Below are positions 24,823 through 33,211 of a DNA stretch of 64,000 nt, in pieces. The position numbers and the translations under genes are program-made. The notes under the pieces were generated by a model that saw only the letters and a list, made by a program, of their open reading frames with translations, did not search any database and was not told where the DNA came from. This DNA is from Lentzea atacamensis (GTDB lineage: Bacteria; Actinomycetota; Actinomycetes; Mycobacteriales; Pseudonocardiaceae). The stretch lies in contig NZ_QLTT01000005.1 of assembly GCF_003269295.1 (NCBI RefSeq), positions 186,001-250,000 of the forward strand. Reading direction: 5' to 3'. Position 1 is the stretch's first letter, and the number at the start of each line of letters is the position of its first letter.

Positions 24823-26466
24823 GTGCTGGTCGCCCTCGTCCTGGAAGCGGACGGTGCGGGCCGGTGGCAGAAGCTGCACGACGACGGGACGCCCGCTGGT
24901 CCCGCGATGGCGGCGGAGTCGCTGGCCCCCGCCGTCGCGTCGCTGGAGCTTGCCCACAAACCGCGGTGGGTGTGGGCGGACACCACCGAGGTTTACCCGG
25001 CACTGCTGCGCGCCGGGGTGCGGGTCGACCGGTGCTGGGACCTGCACCTCACCGAGGCGTTGCTGCTCGGCGCCGAGGGCAGGCACCGCGAGCCGAAGGA
25101 GCTGGCGGCGGCGCTGGCGCGCGAGCTGGGGATGCCGGCGCCGGCGGATCTGGGGCCGCGCAAGAAGGACGTCGAGCTGACGTTGTTCGAGCCCGAGCCG
25201 GTGGTGCTGCCGGGCGGCACGGACGCGCTGGCCGCGTTGTCGCTGGTTTTCCGGGCACAGCAACGGAATCCGGCGCTGGGGCTGCTGATCGCGGCGGAGT
25301 CGGCGTCGGCGTTGGTGGCGGCGGAGATGACGCACCACGGGTTGCCGTGGCGGGCGGACGTCCACAACGAGATCCTCGAGGAGATGCTCGGCCCGCGCAC
25401 TGCGCCGGGCGTGCGGCCGAAGGTGTTGCAGGCGTTGGCGGACCAGATCCGGGAGGCGTTCGGCGGCAAGGAGGTCAACCCGGACGCGCCGGCGAGCATC
25501 GTGCGGGCGTTCGCGCGTGAGGGCATCGACGTGCCGTCGGCGCGGCGGTGGGTGCTGAAGAACATCGACCATCCGGCCGTGGAACCGTTGCTGGAGTACA
25601 AAGAGCGCGCACGGCTGTGGGTGGCGCACGGCTGGACGTGGCTCGACGCGTGGGTGAAGGACGGGCGGTTCCGGCCGGACTACGTCGTCGGTGGCGTGGT
25701 GTCGGGCCGTTGGGCGTCGCGTGGTGGTGCGGCCCTGCAGATTCCCCGGCTGATGCGGAAAGCGGTGATAGCGGACGACGGCTGGTGCCTCGTGGCGGCC
25801 GACGCCTCCCAGCTCGAACCGCGAATTCTGGCTGCTCTGTCGGGAGATCAGCGGTTGATCGAGGTGTGCGGGGACGACGATCTCTACTCCGCGCTGGCCG
25901 AGGACTCGTTCAAGGGCGAGCGGCCGCGCGCGAAGATCGCGATGTTGTCGGCGATGTACGGCGGCACCTCGGGTGAGGCCGGACCGCTGCTCGCCGTGCT
26001 GCGCAAGAGGTTTCCCCAAGCCGTCGGTTACGTGGAGGCCGCGGCGCAGGCCGGTGAGCAAGGGCGGATGGTCCGCACGCGACTGGGACGCACGTCGCCC
26101 GCACCCTCGGAGGCGTGGCGCGAGCTGACCGGCGGCGCGGACGACTCGGGCGAGGTGTCGAGCTCGTCGCGGCAGGCGGCGCGGAACTGGGGGCGGTTCA
26201 CGCGCAACTTCGTCGTGCAGGGCAGTGCGGCGGACTGGACGGCGGCGTTGCTGGGCGTGCTGCGCAACAGATTGCCCGCCGACGCCCACCTCGTGTTCTT
26301 CCAGCACGACGAGGTGCTCGTGCACTGCCCGCGCGAGGACGCCGACGCGGTGATCCAGGCGATAGCGGACGCCGGACGCGAGGCGACGCGGCTGCTGTTC
26401 GGCGAGACCGCGGTGCGGTTCCCGATGAACGCCGTGCCCGTCGCGTGCTACGCCGACGCGAAATAA
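24823..26466 (+). CDS. Bifunctional 3'-5' exonuclease/DNA polymerase (PolA family)
   Basis: 547 aa from GTG 24823. The N-terminal exonuclease-like domain (to about residue 190) is followed by a family A polymerase domain with motif A LVAADASQLEPRILAALSGD, the O-helix segment RPRAKIAMLSAMYGGTSG, and motif C VFFQHDEVLVHC. The exonuclease part keeps few metal-binding acids (WADTTEVYP, WDLHLTEALLL), so proofreading may be weak. Actinomycetes carry this as a second PolA-type protein besides the housekeeping DNA polymerase I. Its role in repair is presumed. The 20-bp palindrome upstream suggests specific control. Confidence 0.88.
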   Translation: MLVALVLEADGAGRWQKLHDDGTPAGPAMAAESLAPAVASLELAHKPRWVWADTTEVYPALLRAGVRVDRCWDLHLTEALLLGAEGRHREPKELAAALARELGMPAPADLGPRKKDVELTLFEPEPVVLPGGTDALAALSLVFRAQQRNPALGLLIAAESASALVAAEMTHHGLPWRADVHNEILEEMLGPRTAPGVRPKVLQALADQIREAFGGKEVNPDAPASIVRAFAREGIDVPSARRWVLKNIDHPAVEPLLEYKERARLWVAHGWTWLDAWVKDGRFRPDYVVGGVVSGRWASRGGAALQIPRLMRKAVIADDGWCLVAADASQLEPRILAALSGDQRLIEVCGDDDLYSALAEDSFKGERPRAKIAMLSAMYGGTSGEAGPLLAVLRKRFPQAVGYVEAAAQAGEQGRMVRTRLGRTSPAPSEAWRELTGGADDSGEVSSSSRQAARNWGRFTRNFVVQGSAADWTAALLGVLRNRLPADAHLVFFQHDEVLVHCPREDADAVIQAIADAGREATRLLFGETAVRFPMNAVPVACYADAK

Positions 26467-26539
26467 GTCCAAACAAGACGCGGTACGACCTGCTGCGTTC
26501 CGGCTCGTTGCTCCGAATGGCCGCTTGCCCCGCACCCCG

Positions 26540-26553
26540 TGAGAGCGCTCTCA
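26540..26553. promoter_or_regulatory. LacI-family (CebR-like) operator before the GH16 gene
   Basis: TGAGAGCGCTCTCA is a perfect 14-bp palindrome, differing from the CebR box TGGGAGCGCTCCCA at one symmetric pair. It lies 38 bp before the glucanase start, as expected for glucan-oligosaccharide control. Confidence 0.7.
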
Positions 26554-26591
26554 TAAGTGGACTGCACCCGTGACAAGGAGGTCACTCGCGC

Positions 26592-27971
26592 ATGAAGCCA
26601 CGCCGCCGCATCCTCGCGGCCACGACAGCTCTTCTTGCCGCGGTACCCCTGGCGATTGCCGCCATGTCTGCCAACGCTTCGATCCCACCCCCTGCAGCGG
26701 GATGGACGCAGGTCTGGGGTGACGACTTCAACGGCCCGAACGGATCGCTGCCGTCGAGCTCCAACTGGATCTTCGACCTGGGTCACAGCTACCCGGGCGG
26801 CCCCGCGAACTGGGGCACCGGCGAGATCCAGAACTACACGAACAGCACCAGCAACATCAAACTCGACGGCTCCGGCAACCTGCGGATCACCGCGCTGAAG
26901 GACGGCGCGGGCAACTGGACGTCGTCGCGCATCGAAACCCAGCGCGCGAACTTCAAGCCCGCGGCCGGCGGCAAGCTCGCCATCGAGGGCCGCATCCAGA
27001 TGCCGAACGTCACCGGCGAGGCCGCACTCGGCTACTGGCCAGCGTTCTGGGCACTCGGTTCGCCGTTCCGCGGCAACTACTGGAACTGGCCGGGCATCGG
27101 TGAGTTCGACGTGATGGAGAACGTCAACGGCATCAACTCCGTGTGGGGCGTGCTGCACTGCGACGTCGCACCCGGCGGCGCCTGCAACGAGTTCAGCGGC
27201 ATCGGCAACTCGCGCGTCTGCCCCGGCGCCTCCTGCCAGTCGGCGTTCCACACGTACCGCTTCGAGTGGGACGACGCCGAGAAGAGCTTCAAGTGGTTCG
27301 TCGACGGCCAGCACTACCACACCGTGACGCAGGCTCAGCTCGGCGCGGGAGTGTGGGACCGGATGACCTCGCACGCGGGGTACTTCATCCTGCTGAACCT
27401 CGCGATGGGCGGCGCGTTCCCGAACGCGCTGAACAACGGTCAGCCGACCCCTGTCGCGGCCACTCAGTCAGGACACTCGATGGTCGTGGACTACGTGGCC
27501 GTCTACACGGCTGGCGGTGGCCCCACCACTCCCCCGACGACGACCACGACGTCGAACCCCGGCGGTGGGGGTTCCGCGTACAGCGAACTGCAGGCGGAGA
27601 ACGCCTCTGAACGTTCTGGCGGCTCCGTGGCACCGGCCGACGGCGGCTCCGGCGTGCACCAGATCGCGAACGGCGGCTACCTGAAGTTCTCCGGCGTGAA
27701 CTTCGGTTCCGGCCCGGCCCGGCAGTTCTACGCCCGCGTGGCGTCGGGTGCCGGCGGCGGGGTGAGCGGTCTGGTCGAGGTGCGGCTCGGGTCGCGCACA
27801 GCCGCACCGGTCGGGTCGTTCGCGGTCGGCAACACCGGTGGCTGGGACGCGTGGAGAACCATTCCCGCGAACATCTCCAACATCAGCGGGGTGCACGACG
27901 TCTACGTGACGTTCACGAGTGGACAGCCTGCGCCGTACGTGAGCGTGAACTGGGTGAAGTTCGGAACCTGA
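26592..27971 (+). CDS. Secreted GH16 beta-glucanase with C-terminal CBM6-type module
   Basis: 459 aa from ATG 26592, with AAGGAGGT upstream. A signal peptide (RRRILAATTALLAAVPLAIA) is followed by a GH16 domain (about residues 40-290). Its catalytic motif reads GEFDVMENVNG, that is ExDxxE with Phe where Ile is usual, and GYWPAFWALG lies before it. A Thr/Pro/Gly linker (PTTPPTTTTTSNPGGG) leads to a carbohydrate-binding module (QAENASERSGG...VNWVKF) of the CBM6 type. It probably cleaves beta-1,3- or mixed-linkage glucans outside the cell. Expression is probably controlled by the LacI-type operator at 26540-26553. Confidence 0.92.
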   Translation: MKPRRRILAATTALLAAVPLAIAAMSANASIPPPAAGWTQVWGDDFNGPNGSLPSSSNWIFDLGHSYPGGPANWGTGEIQNYTNSTSNIKLDGSGNLRITALKDGAGNWTSSRIETQRANFKPAAGGKLAIEGRIQMPNVTGEAALGYWPAFWALGSPFRGNYWNWPGIGEFDVMENVNGINSVWGVLHCDVAPGGACNEFSGIGNSRVCPGASCQSAFHTYRFEWDDAEKSFKWFVDGQHYHTVTQAQLGAGVWDRMTSHAGYFILLNLAMGGAFPNALNNGQPTPVAATQSGHSMVVDYVAVYTAGGGPTTPPTTTTTSNPGGGGSAYSELQAENASERSGGSVAPADGGSGVHQIANGGYLKFSGVNFGSGPARQFYARVASGAGGGVSGLVEVRLGSRTAAPVGSFAVGNTGGWDAWRTIPANISNISGVHDVYVTFTSGQPAPYVSVNWVKFGT

Positions 27972-28024
27972 CCCTGGGTGAGCGACTCGGCTCGGCCCTG
28001 AGCTAGAATCTCGTCCGTTGGCTC

Positions 28025-28096
<72 letters not shown>

Positions 28097-28103
28097 CTCC
28101 ACT

Positions 28104-28148
28104 CGGGGCGAGTTGTGTTCGCGGATTCCGCGAACACAACTCGCCCCG
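28104..28148. terminator. Long perfect hairpin between tRNA-Val and a convergent gene
   Basis: A 21-bp perfect stem (28104-28124 with 28128-28148) has only ATT as loop. It starts 8 nt after tRNA-Val and ends 7 nt before the stop of the convergent small gene. It probably serves as a bidirectional terminator. Confidence 0.75.
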
Positions 28149-28155
28149 TCGTGTT

Positions 28156-28392
28156 TCACCTGGGGAGCAGGTAGAGCCAGTACTTCTGGCTGGCAGGGCT
28201 GGCGGAGTGCGGCCCGGTGCAGTCCCACCGAACCGTCTTGCCGGATGCGTAGTACTGGAAGCCCGCCGTCTCGCAGGCGGACTTCGTCGGGTACTTCTTG
28301 TAGGGCTCCTGCGCGGACGCCGTGCCCGCACCAGCGAGGATCACGCCCAGAACGACCGAAGCCGCCGCGACCGTGCTCAGGATTCGACTCAT
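28156..28392 (-). CDS. Small secreted protein with two cysteines
   Basis: 78 aa from ATG 28392, favoured because GGAGGA lies 6 nt upstream; ATG 28398 overlaps that site too closely. A signal peptide ends AGAGTASAQE. The mature part of about 50 aa has two cysteines (KSACETAG and RWDCTG) that could form one disulfide, and a Tyr/Trp-rich sequence ending QKYWLYLLPR. I do not recognise a named family, although similar short YxxYxSxxxCxxxG proteins are common exported peptides of actinomycetes. It is convergent with tRNA-Val across the long hairpin. Confidence 0.75.
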   Translation of the reverse strand: MSRILSTVAAASVVLGVILAGAGTASAQEPYKKYPTKSACETAGFQYYASGKTVRWDCTGPHSASPASQKYWLYLLPR

Positions 28393-28465
28393 TGACATTC
28401 CTCCAGTCGATGTCGTTGATCATCCTGCCACGACGGTGTGGATCGTTCCGGACTGAGATGATGGG

Positions 28466-29110
28466 GTGGTGTACGCCGAACGTCCCGCACCCGCGGGTCT
28501 GGCTTGCCTGTGGACGCGCACGGTCTCGTCTCCGACCGTGCAGCGGGTGGTGCCGGACGGCTGCACGGACCTGATGTGGGCTCCGGCCACCGGTTCCTTG
28601 TTCGTGGCCGGGCCGGACACCCGGGCTCAGCTCGCCGAGGTCGCGCCGGGGACGCTGTACGGCGTGCGGTTGCCGCCTGGGGCGTTTCCCTCGGTGTTCG
28701 GGGTGCCCGCGCACGCCGTCCGGGATCTGCGGGTGCCGTTGTCCGAGTTGGTTCCCTCGGCGCGGCTCGACTCGTTCTCGGACATGGTCGCGTTCTGCGC
28801 TGCGCGGGTCGTGGTCGATCCGGCGCTGGCCGCGACGGCGTCGTTGCTGCGGACCTGTGACGTGGCTTCGGCCGCCTGGGAGATCGGGTTGAGCTCTCGT
28901 CAGCTGCGGCGCCGGTGCCTGGACGCGTTCGGGTATCCACCCAAGGTGTTGCAGCGGGTGCTGCGGTTCGACGCGGCGATGCGCCTGGCGTGGGACGGGA
29001 TGCCGTTCGCTTCCGTTGCGGTTGAAGCGGGTTACGCGGACCAGGCGCACCTGGCCCGCGAAGTTCGTGCTCTGGCCGGAGTGCCGCTCGGTCAGCTGAT
29101 CCGGCCGTAG
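28466..29110 (+). CDS. AraC-family transcriptional regulator
   Basis: 214 aa from GTG 28466. The N-terminal half (VVPDGCTDLMWAPATG...LFVAGPDT) matches the DUF6597-type sensor of short AraC proteins. The C-terminal HTH_18 domain is ASAAWEIGLSSRQLRRRCLDAFGYPPKVLQRVLRF followed by AVEAGYADQAHLAREVRALAG. The target genes are unknown. It is divergent from the small secreted protein gene, which is a candidate target. The 3' end overlaps the convergent gene by 19 bp. Confidence 0.87.
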   Translation: MVYAERPAPAGLACLWTRTVSSPTVQRVVPDGCTDLMWAPATGSLFVAGPDTRAQLAEVAPGTLYGVRLPPGAFPSVFGVPAHAVRDLRVPLSELVPSARLDSFSDMVAFCAARVVVDPALAATASLLRTCDVASAAWEIGLSSRQLRRRCLDAFGYPPKVLQRVLRFDAAMRLAWDGMPFASVAVEAGYADQAHLAREVRALAGVPLGQLIRP

Positions 29111-29913
29111 CGGCGCAGGGTCAGCAATGCGTCGACCGTGGCGATGGAACGCCATTCGAAGTTGACGACCGGCGTGAACGCGGGAAAGCCGAAGTTCCAG
29201 CCGCCGTCTTCCTGCTGGCCGTTCTGGAGTTCGTCGAGGTCCTTGCTGAACTCGTCGTCGGTGAACCACGCGCGGGCAAGACTGGTCGGCTTTTCCGCGT
29301 AGTGGTGCGGAGCCATGCCTTCGTCGTCTTCATAGCCCTCGACCTGCAGATGCCTGAGCTTTTCCGCGGCGAGTTCCGCGCGCTTGCGGTCCCCGACCTC
29401 GTCCAGGAACATCACCGCGGCCCGTAGCTCGTACGGGTGGGTCTTCTCCAGTTTGTCGATCTCCTGCCAGCAGTAGGCGGTGGCCTTGTCGAGCCACGGG
29501 TCGGTGATCCCGAGCGCCAGCAGTGCGGCCGCGATCTGGGCCGTCAGGAGAAGTCCGCCCTGGTCGTCGGCGGCGATCCACGGGGCCATGGGATGCCCCT
29601 TCGACGTGGACATGCCGAACGGGACCGAGCCGTCGGGGCAGGTGTTCCTGAGCCACGTCAGAATCGATTCGGCATGCTCGGGGGCGTTGACCTCGCCGAA
29701 CATCTGCAGCGCGCGCAGGGCGTGCAGCGGCTGGCTGGTGGGCCCGCGGTGGTCGGGTTCGAGGGCGTGACCGTAGCCACCGTCGTCGTTGCGGTAGGCC
29801 AGCACGGCCTGGACCACGGCGTTCGCCGAGCCACCGTCGAAGGCGTGCTCGAACCAGCGTTGTTCCAGCGTGCGGGCGTTGTGCCAGATGAAGTTCCTCG
29901 CTCGTTCGATCAT
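29092..29913 (-). CDS. Alpha/alpha-barrel protein of the prenyltransferase/squalene-cyclase fold, function unknown
   Basis: 273 aa. It contains repeated helix pairs with Gly/Trp turns such as YRNDDGGYGHALEPD and QQEDGGWNFGFPAFTP. These resemble the QxxDGGW repeats of terpene cyclase and prenyltransferase alpha-toroids, but the catalytic DxDD of cyclases is absent. There is no signal peptide. Uncharacterised single-domain members of this fold are common in actinomycetes, and no reaction is assigned. Convergent overlap with the AraC regulator gene. Confidence 0.7.
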   Translation of the reverse strand: MIERARNFIWHNARTLEQRWFEHAFDGGSANAVVQAVLAYRNDDGGYGHALEPDHRGPTSQPLHALRALQMFGEVNAPEHAESILTWLRNTCPDGSVPFGMSTSKGHPMAPWIAADDQGGLLLTAQIAAALLALGITDPWLDKATAYCWQEIDKLEKTHPYELRAAVMFLDEVGDRKRAELAAEKLRHLQVEGYEDDEGMAPHHYAEKPTSLARAWFTDDEFSKDLDELQNGQQEDGGWNFGFPAFTPVVNFEWRSIATVDALLTLRRYGRIS

Positions 29914-30060
29914 GTCTCGAACCTAGGGCGGTGACTCTGCGGGGTCTTGAACGAAACGGCCATGTGACCTGATCAGCTGATTCGATCGCCTCCAAGTGGA
30001 ACCGGCGCTGTGCGAAAATCCTCCAACAGGGGTGTTGAGTTCTGAGGGGAGCTGGCCAGG

Positions 30061-30468
30061 ATGCTGATGTTCGACGCGATCGTGCCGGTGATGGCGACCG
30101 CGGCCAAGGCTGCCGGGGCCGCTGCGGGTGCCGCGGCTGGAGCCGGAGGCGCGGGTACTGCCCGGTTCAGCGTCGACCCCGACCAGGCCCAGAAGATGAT
30201 CGACGGCTTGAAGCTGGCGATCGAACGGCTGGTAGAGCTCGAGCAGAAAGCTGGCCGTCTGCAGTCGTCAGGAGCCCCCGGTCCCGACCCCTACAGCGGG
30301 TGGGCAACCCTCGCGATGCGCCAGGCAGCAGGCAAAGACCCCGGTGGCTACGCCTGGGCCAACGAAGCCGCGCAGAGGGCGCTCGAAAAGACGATCGAGA
30401 ACATCGAAAAGGCCCTGGCCAAGTACCGGGGCACCGACGAGGCGGCGCAGACCGCACTGAAGGGTTGA
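30061..30468 (+). CDS. Small Ala/Gly-rich ESX-associated helical protein
   Basis: 135 aa from ATG 30061, with GGGGAG upstream. An Ala/Gly-rich N-terminal stretch (AAKAAGAAAGAAAGAGGAG) precedes two predicted helices (DQAQKMIDGLKLAIERLVEL and ALEKTIENIEKALAKYRG) separated by a loop, a WXG100-like hairpin outline without a clear WXG. It is the first gene of a four-gene run with DUF3558, PPE-like and EspG genes, and is a candidate type VII secretion substrate or partner. Confidence 0.65.
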   Translation: MLMFDAIVPVMATAAKAAGAAAGAAAGAGGAGTARFSVDPDQAQKMIDGLKLAIERLVELEQKAGRLQSSGAPGPDPYSGWATLAMRQAAGKDPGGYAWANEAAQRALEKTIENIEKALAKYRGTDEAAQTALKG

Positions 30469-30475
30469 CACGATC

Positions 30476-31057
30476 TTGAAGCGCATGACCGCCCTGCTGA
30501 CCGCCGTCCTCGCCATCGGCGTCCTGGCCGGTTGCTCGGAAAAGACCGGTGGCAACGCCAACACGACGGCGCCGACCGGTGGCGAGCAGACGAGCACCGC
30601 GCCTACGAGCAGCGATTCGCCCTCGGGTCTCAGCATCGACAAGTTCGTCAGCAAGCCGTGCGAAATTCTCACGGCTGCCCAGGTCGCAAAGCTCGGTTCC
30701 GTCCGCGCACCTCAGACCGGCAGCGATGTGCTCGGCCCCTTGTGCACCTGGAAGGGCCAGGATGTCATCAAGAACTCCACATACACGATCTCCGTGACCA
30801 AGGACAAGGACGTTGAAGAGATGGTCGCCAACGTCAAGAGCGACCCTGTGTTCACCGACCACAAGGTCGACGGCGTGCGCCTTATCACCAGCGATCAGAC
30901 GAACGGTGAGATGAGCTGCGCAACGATCATCCAGGCGTCCAAGACCGACTCGGTGACCCTGCAGGTCAACGTCGCGAAGGACGAGCGGGCGACGAAAAAG
31001 CCCTGCATCGAGTCCGAGACGGTCGCAAAGATGATCATTGAAAACCTGAAGGGGTAG
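30476..31057 (+). CDS. DUF3558-type lipoprotein
   Basis: 193 aa from TTG 30476 (ATG 30485 is the alternative). The signal peptide ends in the lipobox VLAGCSEK, so the protein is lipid-anchored outside the membrane. After a Thr/Ser linker comes the DUF3558 domain, with PCEILTAAQVAKLG near its start and paired cysteines (PLCTWKG and MSCATI). DUF3558 lipoproteins are abundant in Pseudonocardiales and often lie beside ESX genes. Their role is unknown. It lies 7 bp after the preceding gene and 5 bp before the PPE-like gene. Confidence 0.85.
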   Translation: MKRMTALLTAVLAIGVLAGCSEKTGGNANTTAPTGGEQTSTAPTSSDSPSGLSIDKFVSKPCEILTAAQVAKLGSVRAPQTGSDVLGPLCTWKGQDVIKNSTYTISVTKDKDVEEMVANVKSDPVFTDHKVDGVRLITSDQTNGEMSCATIIQASKTDSVTLQVNVAKDERATKKPCIESETVAKMIIENLKG

Positions 31058-31062
31058 CAGTT

Positions 31063-32382
31063 ATGGCTGGGGATGAGCCGAACATCGGAGGCTTCCTGAT
31101 GCTGCCCCTCGCGGGCGGCAACACTGTTTACAATTGGTTCGAGAAGGGCAAGGGACCGAGCCAGAGCACGGGACCGAGCGCTCAGGACTGGCGCGAGGTG
31201 TCCACCGGCCACGCCGACGTCTCGAGGCTGATCGAACAAGCCGTGAAGGACTCCGGTGCGTCCTGGGAGGGCGCGGCCGCTGACGCAGCGCGTGGCGCGA
31301 CCTCACCGCTTGCCACGTGGGCGGATGTCACAGGAGAGTCCGCCAAATCCGTGGCCACGACGTCCGACACCGTCGGTCAGGCGTATGTCGACGCCAAGTA
31401 CAAGATGTCGAAGCCGCCAGAGGTTCCGGACAAGCCGTTCCTCAACGACTGGAAGCCGTGGGAGACGGACTACGACAAGGCCGTCGAGCAGAACCAGAAG
31501 GTCAACGAGCAGAACATGCAGGCGTTCTCCCAGTACGGGGAGACCGTCACGGCCAGCACGAACAACATGCCGACCTTCATCTCCCCCACTGCCAGCGATG
31601 CGGGCATGGAGGAGCAGGGCAACGGCAAGATCGGCAAGGTCGACCGGAACGGTACGGGGGACCCGTACACGCCACCGGGCACCGGCACCCCTCCCGGCAC
31701 CGGTACGCCTCCCGGCTCTGGCGACGACACCAACCTGTCGGGTTGGAAGCCGCCGAACAGCGACACGACCAATCCGCAGTGGACCGACCCCAACGACCCG
31801 CGCAACAGGCCGCCGGGTATCGGCGACCCGAACGACCCGCGCAACCGGCCTCCCGGCGGTGACCCCAACATCCCGCCCGGTGGCAGGTGGGACCCGAACA
31901 ACCCGAACGACCCGCGCAACCGCGGCCGGCTCGACCCCAACGACCCGCGCAACCGTCCGGGCGGCCCCGGCGGGCGTGGGCTCGGCGGGCCCGGCGGCGG
32001 CGGCGGTGGCGGTGGCGGCGGTGGCGGTGGCGGCGGCGGAGGTGCCGGCGGCGGCCGTGGTGGAGGCGCGGGCGGCCTCGGCGGTGCCGCGGCGGCTCGC
32101 CTCGGCGGGCCCGGTGGCATGGGCGGCGGCTTCGGTGGTGCGGCCGGTGTGGCTGGCGCTGAGCAGGGCCGCGGTGGTGCCGGTGGCTTCGGGCCGGCGG
32201 GTGCCGCTGGTGCGGCCGGTCGTGGTGGCGCTGCCGGTATGGGCGCCGGAGGCATGGGCGCCGGTGCCGGTCGTGGCCAGGGAGACGAGGACAAGGAGCA
32301 CAAGTCCGCGTCGTACCTGCAGGAGACCGAGGACATCTTCGGCGACGGAACGATGGTGGCTCCGCCGGTCATCGGCGGATAA
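31063..32382 (+). CDS. PPE/WXG-like ESX substrate with NDPRNRP repeats and Gly-rich region
   Basis: 439 aa. A helical N-terminal domain (residues about 40-180) includes SGASWEGAAADAARGA, a WxG turn as in PPE/WXG100 folds. A proline-rich part then has four (D)PNDPRNR(P) repeats, followed by a glycine-rich stretch with a long Gly run. The C-terminal motif SASYLQETEDIFGDG then VAPPVIGG recurs in PPE-like proteins of Pseudonocardiales. It is expected to be exported through a type VII (ESX) machine, guided by the EspG gene next to it. No ESX core genes (eccB-E, mycP) are present in the window. Confidence 0.8.
   Translation: MAGDEPNIGGFLMLPLAGGNTVYNWFEKGKGPSQSTGPSAQDWREVSTGHADVSRLIEQAVKDSGASWEGAAADAARGATSPLATWADVTGESAKSVATTSDTVGQAYVDAKYKMSKPPEVPDKPFLNDWKPWETDYDKAVEQNQKVNEQNMQAFSQYGETVTASTNNMPTFISPTASDAGMEEQGNGKIGKVDRNGTGDPYTPPGTGTPPGTGTPPGSGDDTNLSGWKPPNSDTTNPQWTDPNDPRNRPPGIGDPNDPRNRPPGGDPNIPPGGRWDPNNPNDPRNRGRLDPNDPRNRPGGPGGRGLGGPGGGGGGGGGGGGGGGGGAGGGRGGGAGGLGGAAAARLGGPGGMGGGFGGAAGVAGAEQGRGGAGGFGPAGAAGAAGRGGAAGMGAGGMGAGAGRGQGDEDKEHKSASYLQETEDIFGDGTMVAPPVIGG
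31786..31957 (+). repeat. In-frame tandem-like repeats coding DPNDPRNRP
   Basis: Four copies of a unit coding (D)PNDPRNR(P) begin near 31786, 31825, 31900 and 31933, with variable spacers. Bases are nearly identical (GACCCGAACGACCCGCGCAA type), indicating recent duplication or conversion inside the PPE-like gene. Confidence 0.85.
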
Positions 32383-32391
32383 GGAGAGAAC

Positions 32392-33168
32392 GTGCTGAGA
32401 TCCAGGGTCGCCATCCCCGTCACGGCGCTTTACCAGGCGTGGCAGGCGGCGGGCCTGCCGTCGCTGCACCGGGCGCTGCTCACGCAGGTCGAGTTCGACG
32501 AGGACCGCCTCGAGTCGGGTGACCTGAGCGAGCTCGAACGGCTGCAGCGCCTCGCGTGGGCACAACTCGAGGCCTACGGGCTGGCCCGCGGCAGCCAGGT
32601 CCATCCGGACCTGGCCAACGCGCTACGGCTCGTGATGGAAGCCGGCGTTGAGTACTGGGCGTTCTTCAGCCTGAAGGACGGGCCGCAGCAGAGCGTGCTG
32701 GTCGTGTCGAACGGCCAGGACGCGCTGCGGATCGTGCTGACGCCGGAACAGCAGTTCGTGCTGGAACCGGTCCGTCCGGAGGAGGCACCGCAGGCGCTGG
32801 TCGGTGCCCTGCCGCCCACGCCGGCCGGCAAGGGCAACCCGATCACGTTGCCAGAGGACGCGCTGGAGCAGAAGCGGCAGTCCTACGAGGACACCGGCTC
32901 GTTCATGCAGCAGAGCCGTCCGACCAGCACGCCGAACGACCAGCTGGTCGCGCAGCTCAAGGAGATCATGAACCAGCCGCGAATCGGCGGCGGTCAGGTC
33001 TACTCGGCCAAGCGCGACCACCTCGGCCGCAAGCAGCGCTGCATCGCACCGCTCACGTACATCGACACGACGAGCGGGCGCTACATCGCGGCGAAGAGCG
33101 AGGGCTGGCTGCGGGTGCAGCCCGCCGACTTCGGCACCCTCGCCCACCTGACCGCCACGATGCCGTAA
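32392..33168 (+). CDS. EspG-family ESX chaperone
   Basis: 258 aa from GTG 32392, with AAGGAGAG upstream. EspG features include the N-terminal IPVTALYQAWQAAGLPSLH, the central strand region EYWAFFSLKDGPQQSVLVVSNG, and the C-terminal end RYIAAKSEGWLRVQPADFGTL. EspG proteins bind the tip of PE-PPE substrates in the cytoplasm and deliver them to their ESX machine. Placed 9 bp after the PPE-like gene, it is likely that gene's own chaperone. Confidence 0.88.
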   Translation: MLRSRVAIPVTALYQAWQAAGLPSLHRALLTQVEFDEDRLESGDLSELERLQRLAWAQLEAYGLARGSQVHPDLANALRLVMEAGVEYWAFFSLKDGPQQSVLVVSNGQDALRIVLTPEQQFVLEPVRPEEAPQALVGALPPTPAGKGNPITLPEDALEQKRQSYEDTGSFMQQSRPTSTPNDQLVAQLKEIMNQPRIGGGQVYSAKRDHLGRKQRCIAPLTYIDTTSGRYIAAKSEGWLRVQPADFGTLAHLTATMP

Positions 33169-33211
33169 CGGCACCTCGGCCGGGTCGCGATCGCGGCCCG
33201 GCCGATGCTGT

